Source: Phycisphaerae bacterium
GTDB taxonomy: Bacteria; Planctomycetota; Phycisphaerae; Tepidisphaerales; Tepidisphaeraceae
Reading direction: 5' to 3'
NCBI GenBank assembly: GCA_014380825.1
Contig: JACMJD010000371.1
Span: 1-14,156, forward strand
Length of the DNA: 14,156 nt
How positions within the stretch are numbered: the stretch's first letter is position 1; each line of letters begins with the position of its first letter. This document shows positions 8,345-14,156 of this stretch, piece by piece. Made by a program: the position numbers and the translations under genes. The notes below the pieces were generated by a model. The model did not search any database. It had not been told where the DNA came from and saw only the letters and a list, made by a program, of their open reading frames with translations.

Positions 8345-8458
8345 GGGGCCTCTCGACTAAAGGGGTGACGAAATCCGCTCGGCGAATGTAGAGGGCAGGC
8401 CCCAGACGAGCGATCAAATATCACTTGCGTTGAAACTTAATCGCCAGCGTGCAGGAGA
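8345..8458 (-). promoter_or_regulatory. Intergenic region upstream of the GH130 operon
   Basis: This 114-bp gap separates the regulator gene from the operon it probably controls and is the natural place for the operon promoter and AraC binding sites. I find no convincing -35/-10 pair. A GGGC/GCCC inverted repeat at 8393-8402 has only two bases between its arms and no T-run, so it is weak as a terminator for the regulator. Position is the only support. Confidence 0.3.
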
Positions 8459-9376
8459 TCAGCGCGCATCGGGATTGGCGTGAATATGCTCGCGATATTC
8501 GCTGGGGGTCATGCCGGTCAGCTTCTTGAAGACCGCTGCGAAGTAGGGGCTGGATTGGAAGCCTAAGCGAAATGCGATTTCGGTGATCGAGAGTCGCTTG
8601 CCCTGCAGCAACTGCTTGGCCCGCAGGATTCGGCGACGAGTCAGATAATCGGACGGAGTGAAGCCGGTCTCCTTGTGAAAGCGCTGACGGAAATGGCTCT
8701 GTGATAATCCTGACGCAGCCGCCAAATCCGGGATCGAAAGCGGCTGCCCGATGTTTTGATCCAGCCACGCCAGTGCCTGGCGAACCTCAGCAGATAGCGA
8801 GGCAGCCGTCGAGCGGGCGTTCACACGATCGTGGTCGCGAATCAACGACACCATCAGCTCATGCAACGTCGCCCGGGCGATCAACTGGCTGTGTTCGCCC
8901 GGCGAGCGATGCTCGTCGAGAAGCCGGTTGAACGCGTCCTTCAGGTGATCGGAGCCGGGAAACAGGCAGAGCGACGTGCGGGAATAGGCTTCTTCCATTT
9001 CCCGGGTCTCGCGGACCGTCAGGCCCTGAAGCGCCTGATTTTCAGGAAAATGGATGTGAATCCAGAACCATTCTGCCGGCTGTAACGTCGTATCGATGCC
9101 ACTGTGAACTTCGCCGGGTTTGGTGAGAAACACCATTCCTTCGTTCACCTCAAAATCCTGCTCGCGGGCTCGGAAACCCAGGCTTCCGCCAACGACGAAA
9201 TGGGCTTCGTAGATGCCCGGATGGGCATGCGGGACGAGCGCGTTAGGCAGCGCGTCTAACAGATGCATGCGGCCAACCAGCGGTAGCTCATCCAGAATGG
9301 CGGTTTCGCCGCTAAATGCTTCGTGATGCTGGCGGTCTGTTAACCGCCAGTCGGGTTGGCCACGGATCAACTGCAT
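8459..9376 (-). CDS. AraC-family transcriptional regulator
   Basis: A sugar-responsive DNA-binding regulator of 305 residues, the normal size. Residues 25-115 form a cupin-type sensor domain: PHAHPGIYEAHFVVGGSLGF (49-68) and a double-stranded beta-helix ending near EWFWIHIHFPE. The C-terminal domain (about 198-298) carries two helix-turn-helix units: LSIPDLAAASGLSQSHFRQR at 213-232 and LSITEIAFRLGFQSSPYFAA at 262-281. The latter, with FKKLTGMTPSEYR, is the AraC signature. It is codirectional with and 114 bp upstream of the GH130 operon, and divergent from the PEP-CTERM gene, so it could control either or both. The ATG at 9376 has no obvious Shine-Dalgarno, and the first 50 bp of the gene contain a GC-rich 8-bp inverted repeat that might fold in the mRNA or act as an operator. 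Confidence 0.93.
   Translation of the reverse strand: MQLIRGQPDWRLTDRQHHEAFSGETAILDELPLVGRMHLLDALPNALVPHAHPGIYEAHFVVGGSLGFRAREQDFEVNEGMVFLTKPGEVHSGIDTTLQPAEWFWIHIHFPENQALQGLTVRETREMEEAYSRTSLCLFPGSDHLKDAFNRLLDEHRSPGEHSQLIARATLHELMVSLIRDHDRVNARSTAASLSAEVRQALAWLDQNIGQPLSIPDLAAASGLSQSHFRQRFHKETGFTPSDYLTRRRILRAKQLLQGKRLSITEIAFRLGFQSSPYFAAVFKKLTGMTPSEYREHIHANPDAR
9329..9350. repeat. Perfect 8-bp inverted repeat in the 5' end of the regulator gene
   Basis: CTGGCGGT and ACCGCCAG are exact reverse complements separated by six bases (CTGTTA). The element sits 26-47 bases inside the regulator reading frame. It could be an operator for autoregulation or an early mRNA hairpin; it could also be chance in GC-rich coding DNA. 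Confidence 0.5.
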
Positions 9377-9514
9377 AGATTAACGCAGGTTAGTGCTGAG
9401 GTTCGGAACGGGCAAGCGAATTCGGGTTGGCAGTTTGGAGACACTACGTCGATCAAAGCATCTCTACAATTTTCGCCACAAGCGAAATCTGATTTCATAT
9501 ACGCCAGCGGCCGG

Positions 9515-9530
9515 TAGTGTATCCGCACTA
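9515..9530. repeat. Interrupted palindrome, possible operator
   Basis: TAGTG and CACTA are exact reverse complements separated by six bases (TATCCG), giving a 16-bp element ending 43 bases before the PEP-CTERM start codon. Size and place suit a regulator site between promoter and Shine-Dalgarno. Five-base arms can arise by chance. Confidence 0.3.
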
Positions 9531-9556
9531 GCGTGGGCGAGGACTCATAATTTTCT

Positions 9557-9565
9557 GGAGAGGAG
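9557..9565 (+). promoter_or_regulatory. Strong Shine-Dalgarno of the PEP-CTERM gene
   Basis: GGAGAGGAG lies eight bases before the ATG at 9574 and fixes that start. It is the strongest ribosome site in the window, fitting high expression of a surface protein. Confidence 0.75.
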
Positions 9566-9573
9566 AACGAGCT

Positions 9574-10743
9574 ATGGTGGATAGAAAGATTTTACGAGGC
9601 GCAAGCCTCGTAGCATGCGTCGCAGCGGCTTTCAGTTCGAATGCTTTTGCCGTCATCAAGGATTTTGATAACGGTGGCGCGGACTTGAAGTTCCTGACTG
9701 CGGCCAACTGGAATGACGTCATCGGTGCCGATGACAACACTTTGCCCGGCCCTGCCGATCGGGCGATCATCAACAACAATTTTGTCGTCAGCTACGACAC
9801 GGCCGCAACCACTTCGGTGAACGGCTTGATTATCGGCGCTGATTGGCCGGTGACTGGAGAAACCGGTACGGACGGCACACTCAACATGACCGCCGGAAAG
9901 ATCATCGTCACCGGCGGTGGCGACAGCTTCGCACTTGCCCGCGCCCGTGGCGCCGTTTTCGGCGATGCCAATGGCGACGGCGTGATGAACATGACCAATT
10001 CCGAGCTTCAGATCGGCGGCTCCGATCCGATCGTTGGCGTGCGCGATCGCGGCGTGCTTGATATCGGCCTGAACGCGAAGGTCTACAACACACCCGGCCA
10101 GGAAAACTACTGGCGCCTCGGGAACTACGGCCCGAGCATCGATGCCGGTCTTGAAGGCAATGGCCTCCTGAACGTTCATGCAAATGGCACGTTCAATGCT
10201 CACGTCATCTTCATCGGTGACAACGATGCCACTGGCGAGTTGCGCGTCTCTGACACGGCGTCGGTCGTTCTGACCGGCAACCTGGTGCCCCGACCATCCG
10301 GGCCTCAGGCGTTGGGTTCCGCGACGGTTCGCATGATCGGGTCAACCGCGACTCTTTCGGCGTTCAATCTTGAATCCGACAGCACCGGCGACGGAACGGC
10401 CACCAAGTACATCTTCGATGCCGATCTCGGCGGCGTGTCCGAAATCAAGTTGCAGGATGCGATCAACATCACGGCCAGCAACCTTGAAGTGAACCTTGGC
10501 GCCTTCGTGATGCCGCCCTTCACCACACTGTTGCTGTTCGATGGCGACCAGGCGTTGGTAGGAAACAGAATCTTCGGCACGTTCGCGAATTTCAGCGTCA
10601 ACGGAGTCCTGAATCCGACCAACTACTTGGTGCAGTACAACCAGGTGAATGGCGACATTACCCTGAACAATACGCCCGAACCGACGGCGGCGGTGGCAGT
10701 ACTCGGCCTGGCAGGGTTACTGATTCGGCGTCGTCGCGCTTAA
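9574..10743 (+). CDS. PEP-CTERM sorted exported protein with beta-repeat body
   Basis: The 389-residue protein is exported and probably delivered to the cell surface or an extracellular matrix. It has a signal peptide with hydrophobic core 10-20 and likely cleavage after AFA at 26. It ends with a PEP-CTERM tail: PEP at 368-370, a hydrophobic stretch 371-383 and RRRRA at 385-389. This tail is recognised by exosortase, which is not encoded here. The middle holds imperfect beta-type repeats built on G-x-L-[ND]-[MIV]: GTLNMTAGKI (101-110), GVMNMTNSEL (136-145), GVLDIGLNAKV (160-170), GLLNVHANGTF (197-207), GELRVSDTASV (221-231). That suggests a beta-helix or adhesin-like rod. DANGDG at 131-136 resembles one calcium loop. 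No enzyme motif is visible. It is transcribed away from the AraC gene and ends 37 bases before a strong hairpin. Confidence 0.88.
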   Translation: MVDRKILRGASLVACVAAAFSSNAFAVIKDFDNGGADLKFLTAANWNDVIGADDNTLPGPADRAIINNNFVVSYDTAATTSVNGLIIGADWPVTGETGTDGTLNMTAGKIIVTGGGDSFALARARGAVFGDANGDGVMNMTNSELQIGGSDPIVGVRDRGVLDIGLNAKVYNTPGQENYWRLGNYGPSIDAGLEGNGLLNVHANGTFNAHVIFIGDNDATGELRVSDTASVVLTGNLVPRPSGPQALGSATVRMIGSTATLSAFNLESDSTGDGTATKYIFDADLGGVSEIKLQDAINITASNLEVNLGAFVMPPFTTLLLFDGDQALVGNRIFGTFANFSVNGVLNPTNYLVQYNQVNGDITLNNTPEPTAAVAVLGLAGLLIRRRRA

Positions 10744-10780
10744 GTCGCGCGAAGTCGAACGTGCCGGCCAACGAACAAAA

Positions 10781-10825
10781 CGGAAGGTCGTGAGAAAGCT
10801 GAAACAGCGCTTTCACGACCTTCCG
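10781..10825 (+). terminator. Strong hairpin after the PEP-CTERM gene
   Basis: CGGAAGGTCGTGA (10781-10793) and TCACGACCTTCCG (10813-10825) are perfect 13-bp arms. The 19-base loop can itself pair as GCTG-AAA-CAGC (10798-10808). No T-run follows, so it is either an unusual terminator or an mRNA-stabilising or attenuating stem before the pseudopilin gene. Confidence 0.6.
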
Positions 10826-10857
10826 GTTGTTCGATCAGATGTTTTGCGAGTTCCAGC

Positions 10858-10864
10858 GAGAGGA
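10858..10864 (+). promoter_or_regulatory. Shine-Dalgarno fixing the pseudopilin start
   Basis: GAGAGGA sits six bases before the ATG at 10871. This start puts the FTLVEL motif at residue 6. The in-frame GTG at 10790 lies inside the hairpin and has no ribosome site, so it is rejected. Confidence 0.7.
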
Positions 10865-10870
10865 AACGAC

Positions 10871-11704
10871 ATGAGGCGCCGCGCGTTCACATTGGTAGAG
10901 CTTCCTGTGGTGAGCGGGCGCAAACGCGCAGCGTTTACGCTTGTCGAACTACTCGTCGTCATCGGCATTATCGCGGTGCTGATCGGCATTCTGCTTCCGG
11001 CGCTGAGCAAGGCACGGAAGAACGCGCAGATCACTGTCTGCATGAGCAATCAGAAACAGCTAATCAACGCTCTGCTGATGTATTGTGCTGACAATCGGGG
11101 CTCTTTCCCAGGTGGTCCGGGAGCCTACTATGATAACGGCGTCCTGAAATACACCGTGCGCGTGGCAGCGTGGGACACTGAAGCCCGCAATCCATATTCC
11201 TGCAATCAGGATGAGAACAACGGACCTATTTGGCTGTCTAAATACGTCGGCAAGAGTCGGAAAATCCCTGGCTGCCCGTCTGAGCCTGACGTAAAGGACA
11301 AAGGGCTTGCCAGCACAAACATTCGCACTAACTACTGGTATCCATTGTCACTCGTCTATCGACCGGACCAGATCTTCGACCCGCAGGCCTTCATCAACTT
11401 CACAGATTTTGCTACAGCCCCACCCGGAACGATGCAGACTCCGCAGAAGATCACCCAAGTTCGACATACGACGCAGAAGGTCGTCATCATTGAACGTGAC
11501 ACGTATCATGACAAGATTATCTGGCAGGTCGATCGAATCCCGCCTGGTCAACCGCCCACGTATGAGAACAAACGCGTAGTTGTCGCGGGGTTCGCAGACA
11601 GTCACGTCGAACGGCGCCTTGTGTCAGAAATGCTTGACCAAGATGTGAATTACACTGGCCGGGGCACAGAAGAGCCGGGCGTGTTGGGCAAAGACTTCAG
11701 ATGA
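10871..11704 (+). CDS. DUF1559-like type II secretion pseudopilin with tandem prepilin motif
   Basis: The 277-residue protein belongs to the large planctomycete group of prepilin-like proteins (DUF1559 / H-X9-DG type), which have a methylation motif followed by a single hydrophobic helix and are probably assembled into or secreted by a type II/IV-pilus-like machine. The helix is VELLVVIGIIAVLIGILLPAL (25-45), then SKARKNAQ. The head domain has Cys at 57, 72, 111 and 135 (CPSEPD), and FADSHVERRL at 241-250 stands where the family usually has an F-x-DGHV-like ending. The N-terminus is odd: RAFTLVELPVVS (4-15) precedes a second, complete AAFTLVELLVV (20-30). Only the second is followed by the hydrophobic helix, so cleavage is more likely there, at about residue 20-21. 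The gene stops 15 bases before the next start and probably shares its transcript. Its specific role is unknown. Confidence 0.85.
   Translation: MRRRAFTLVELPVVSGRKRAAFTLVELLVVIGIIAVLIGILLPALSKARKNAQITVCMSNQKQLINALLMYCADNRGSFPGGPGAYYDNGVLKYTVRVAAWDTEARNPYSCNQDENNGPIWLSKYVGKSRKIPGCPSEPDVKDKGLASTNIRTNYWYPLSLVYRPDQIFDPQAFINFTDFATAPPGTMQTPQKITQVRHTTQKVVIIERDTYHDKIIWQVDRIPPGQPPTYENKRVVVAGFADSHVERRLVSEMLDQDVNYTGRGTEEPGVLGKDFR
10883..10960 (+). repeat. Tandem prepilin-motif duplication
   Basis: Ten codons at 10883-10912 (AFTLVELPVV) are repeated 48 bp later at 10931-10960 (AFTLVELLVV). The copies differ at many third positions (GCGTTCACATTGG against GCGTTTACGCTTG), so the duplication is old or selected rather than a recent slippage event. 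Confidence 0.75.
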
Positions 11705-11719
11705 TGGGGAATCGCAAAG

Positions 11720-14156
11720 ATGTGTTCGCGACAACCACCAATACAATTTGAAGCGCTCGAGCATCGCCGTTTACTCGCCGTTCATACGGTCGACTTCAAC
11801 AACTACGCGGTTCAGTTCAGCTACTTCGACTTCCTTCTTCGCGATTCGCACACGCCGACGTCCGGCTTCTCCTACACGCTCGGCACCGGCAACGGGCAGC
11901 GGCCGAACATCAACGGCATCACCTGGGCGGATGCGAGCTACTACGACACCGTGCTCGGCGCGGGAGGATTTAGTTCCGTCAACTCGTGGAACATGAAGCC
12001 GTTGGTGGTCTATTCGAACGTGAAGAACGGCGATTGGATCAACCAAGGTTGGAACCCGTATCAGGATATGGCCGAAGGATCGGCGTGCATCGACGACGCG
12101 GGTCGCGCGGCGGTCACGTTTGCGGATGATTATCTGCTCAACGGCACCGAAGCGTCGTATCAGAAAGCGCGCGACATCCTCACGTTCGTCGCGTACATGA
12201 CGACTCGCCAGGGCAAGACATACAACTTCGCCTGGCTCGACGCGCCGGCCGTGTTTGGTTGGGATCCGATTCAGGCGCAGGACGCGCACTACATGTATCG
12301 CTCAGAATACGTGAAGCGCACGCAGTATCCGTCCGCCAGTCCCAGCAGCGCGTGGTTCGACACCAACTCCGACACCTCGCACATTATTAATTGGCCCAGC
12401 CCCGTCGCGGCGCCGCCCTTCATGCCGCACGCGAAGTATTCGGTGTACATCGACGACCTGCAGGATGCGAACAACGCCGACGTTGCCAAGATCTACGATG
12501 GTCCGCTGTACACGACCGCCGGAGGTGGGCCGACTAGCTTCAAGACCGGTATTAAAAAGAGTTATACAAACAGCACGCAGAGATTCGGATTCGATGAAGC
12601 CCGCGCGCTTCAGGGATTCGCGCGCGGCATGCAGATGATGCAGAAGCGCGCTCACGAAACCGGCGGGCTAAGCGGCGACGATCTGGTCTTTGCCAAATTT
12701 CTCGAGAACAACACCAACCGCCTGATTCGTTACGTGCAGACGCGATCGATGAACACGCTGGATTCGAAGATCGGCAGCGCGGTGCTTGTCGGCCTGGTTG
12801 ATTATTACCGGGTGATGTACGGCACGAGCGAATACGGCGCGTACGTCTCGCCGCTGCCGACCAATTCGAACACGGCCGAGACGTCCGACGATCGCCCGGT
12901 GCAGACGACCGTCATGTCGATGATCGACACGCTGGCGACGACGATGAAATCGAAACAGTTCCGCAGCGCCGATTGGCGAAACGGAATTTTCATCGACGAC
13001 GCGAACGGCGGAAACTGGGACGCGTGGGGCCAGCTTGGGATTTACGCGCTGGCGCGCACGTACAGCATGAAGATCAACATCGGCGCGAACCCGGCCGACG
13101 CGAGCGTCGCCTCGCTGCTCGATTACGCTGCTTATGCCGCCGACAGTTTCTATGGTGTCGAGGCGTATCACTACGCCGTTCCCGGCGCGAACAACGTGCG
13201 AACCAAGGAGCGGATCACCGGAATCTCCGGATGGTCGGCACTATATCACACGAACTCGGCGCAGATCGCGTATCACAATTCGTCGATCGTGCTCGGGCTT
13301 GAAGAGCTCGCTCGCGCGTACCTCGTCTCGGATCGCGCCGACAAAGTCACTCGCGCCGCAACGTATCTTGAAGGCATGAAATCAGTCGCCTCGTGGTTCG
13401 TCGGCAACAACACATCACTGCTGGATTACTACGATGGCACCGCACCGATGGCGGGGACCAACCGCGGGCGCGGCGTGACGTTCGACGGCCTCTCGCCCGG
13501 TGCATCGAGCAACCGCAACGGCGGCGGCGAATCACAGGCGGAAGGTCTCTGGGCGATCATCCACGCCAAGGCGGCGATCGCGGCATTCAATCTGAGCTCG
13601 ACATTCTCGTACGAACAAGGCACCACCGCCGCGGCGCGGCCGACCGTCACTGCGTCGCGATTTGCGTTCGATGCACCGAAGCCCGCGCTGACGTTCACCT
13701 TCAGCCAGAGTGTCGGCGCATCCGTCGATCCATCTGACATCGTCGTGACGAACCTCGACACGAATACGGTGATTCCGACGAGCGCGCTGTCGCTGTCGTA
13801 CAACACGCCGAGCCGCATCCTGACGGTTACGTTTCCGGGGATCACCAACGGCATCTTGCCCAACGGTCAATACACCGCGGTCGTGTCGGCCACCGGCATC
13901 GTCGGAAACTCCGCGAACCCGATGGCGGCCAACCATGTGCTGGCGTTCCGCGTGCTGGCGGGCGATGCGGATGGCAACGGGGTGATCGATTTCGATGACT
14001 ACTCGAAAATCGACAACGGCTTCAACAACAATTGGACCGGCTTCGGCAACGGCGACTTTGACTACAACGGCATTGTCGATTTCGATGACTATTCGATTAT
14101 CGACCAGGCCTTCAACACACAATCACGCCCGGCGAGAAGCAACCCGTCGCCGGCAC
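11720..14156 (+). CDS. Large secreted protein with LExRRLL motif, Ig-like domain and dockerin-like doublet (3' end beyond window)
   Basis: The frame is open for 812 residues and runs off the window. FEALEHRRLLA (10-20) matches the LEPR-XLL-type N-terminal motif of large planctomycete extracellular proteins, which often replaces a classic signal peptide. Residues about 25-630 are an unrecognised, aromatic-rich, largely helical region (FDEARALQGFARGMQMM, GNWDAWGQLGIYALARTYS, GGGESQAEGLWAIIHAKAAI). It may be an alpha/alpha-toroid hydrolase or lyase, but no family or catalytic set can be named. Residues about 640-745 form an Ig-like beta domain (FTFSQSVGASVDPSDIVVTN; ILPNGQYTAVVS). Two calcium-loop repeats follow at 748-770 and 778-800, with D749/D751/N753/D757/D760 and D779/D781/N783/D787/D790, as in type I dockerins. 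No strong Shine-Dalgarno precedes the ATG at 11720. An upstream ATG at 11704 hits a stop quickly, so 11720 is the best start. Surface attachment or glycan degradation is inference. Confidence 0.82.
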   Translation, partial: MCSRQPPIQFEALEHRRLLAVHTVDFNNYAVQFSYFDFLLRDSHTPTSGFSYTLGTGNGQRPNINGITWADASYYDTVLGAGGFSSVNSWNMKPLVVYSNVKNGDWINQGWNPYQDMAEGSACIDDAGRAAVTFADDYLLNGTEASYQKARDILTFVAYMTTRQGKTYNFAWLDAPAVFGWDPIQAQDAHYMYRSEYVKRTQYPSASPSSAWFDTNSDTSHIINWPSPVAAPPFMPHAKYSVYIDDLQDANNADVAKIYDGPLYTTAGGGPTSFKTGIKKSYTNSTQRFGFDEARALQGFARGMQMMQKRAHETGGLSGDDLVFAKFLENNTNRLIRYVQTRSMNTLDSKIGSAVLVGLVDYYRVMYGTSEYGAYVSPLPTNSNTAETSDDRPVQTTVMSMIDTLATTMKSKQFRSADWRNGIFIDDANGGNWDAWGQLGIYALARTYSMKINIGANPADASVASLLDYAAYAADSFYGVEAYHYAVPGANNVRTKERITGISGWSALYHTNSAQIAYHNSSIVLGLEELARAYLVSDRADKVTRAATYLEGMKSVASWFVGNNTSLLDYYDGTAPMAGTNRGRGVTFDGLSPGASSNRNGGGESQAEGLWAIIHAKAAIAAFNLSSTFSYEQGTTAAARPTVTASRFAFDAPKPALTFTFSQSVGASVDPSDIVVTNLDTNTVIPTSALSLSYNTPSRILTVTFPGITNGILPNGQYTAVVSATGIVGNSANPMAANHVLAFRVLAGDADGNGVIDFDDYSKIDNGFNNNWTGFGNGDFDYNGIVDFDDYSIIDQAFNTQSRPARSNPSPA
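13961..14119 (+). repeat. Dockerin-like direct repeats, 90-bp period
   Basis: Two units at 13961-14029 and 14051-14119 are alike in DNA and protein. Both contain a near-identical core TCGATTTCGATGACTA and encode GD-x-D-x-NG-x-x-DFDDYS-x-ID-x-x-FN. Each unit is one calcium loop plus helix, and the pair makes a dockerin-type module. Confidence 0.8.

Larger units (their letters stand above)
9377..9573. promoter_or_regulatory. Divergent intergenic region between regulator and PEP-CTERM gene
   Basis: These 197 bp must contain promoters for both divergent genes. On the plus strand TACAAT at 9465-9470 is a fair -10 box about 104 bp before the PEP-CTERM ATG, but no good -35 lies 16-18 bp upstream, so it is tentative. 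A 16-bp interrupted palindrome is at 9515-9530. No reading frame of note is present. Confidence 0.4.

Noticed and set aside
7166..8368. A 400-residue plus-strand open frame
   Set aside because: Antisense of the GH130 gene, which has clear catalytic motifs; the mirror frame has none.
10790..10870. Longer N-terminus for the pseudopilin from a GTG
   Set aside because: The GTG falls inside the hairpin, has no ribosome site and adds 27 residues before the leader; the ATG at 10871 has a good Shine-Dalgarno.
13961..14119. Possible CRISPR or tandem-repeat array
   Set aside because: Only two units, in frame, encoding calcium loops; this is a protein domain repeat.
13532..14122. Minus-strand frame of 196 residues at the right end
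   Set aside because: It mirrors the Ig-like and dockerin-like coding region; its acidic/Val repeats are the reverse of the calcium-loop repeats.

Overview
The window looks like a chromosomal accessory region from a planctomycete, probably of the Phycisphaerae type. This is inferred from protein hallmarks only. They are a PEP-CTERM sorting tail (PEP, hydrophobic stretch, RRRR), a DUF1559-like pseudopilin with a doubled FTLVEL motif and an ADSHVE segment near its C-terminus, an N-terminal LExRRLL motif, and a C-terminal dockerin-like pair of calcium loops. Base composition is GC-rich throughout. I see no rRNA, tRNA, CRISPR array, insertion sequence or phage gene.

Layout. Positions 52-274 hold the 5' end of a quinone-oxidoreductase-like (MDR) gene that stops matching its family abruptly. 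About 140 bp of unassignable sequence follows, then the cut-off 3' end of an ABC sugar-permease gene. This left edge looks like a rearrangement scar or an assembly join. From 9376 leftwards to 416 all genes lie on the minus strand: an AraC-family regulator, a GH130 glycoside phosphorylase/hydrolase, a 747-residue cytoplasmic protein resembling alpha/alpha-barrel carbohydrate enzymes, a secreted 783-residue protein ending in a CBM9-like module, a sugar-binding lipoprotein, and the truncated permease. Spacings of 18 bp, 18 bp, a 4-bp ATGA overlap and a 20-bp overlap mark the five genes from GH130 to the permease as one operon.

From 9574 rightwards all genes lie on the plus strand: a PEP-CTERM surface protein of repetitive beta-rich type, a strong 13-bp hairpin, a DUF1559-like pseudopilin, and a large secreted multidomain protein that runs off the window and carries an Ig-like domain and a dockerin-like doublet.

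Working model (inference). The minus-strand operon is a small glycan-utilisation locus. The secreted protein binds or cuts a polysaccharide, the lipoprotein and permease import oligosaccharides, and the GH130 enzyme (a family acting mainly on beta-mannosides) and the 747-residue protein process them in the cytoplasm. AraC senses the sugar. The plus-strand genes are cell-surface proteins that may attach to or act on the same substrate, but nothing in the sequence proves the link. The second permease and the ATPase are absent from the window. The least described parts are the 747- and 783-residue operon proteins and the large dockerin-bearing protein.
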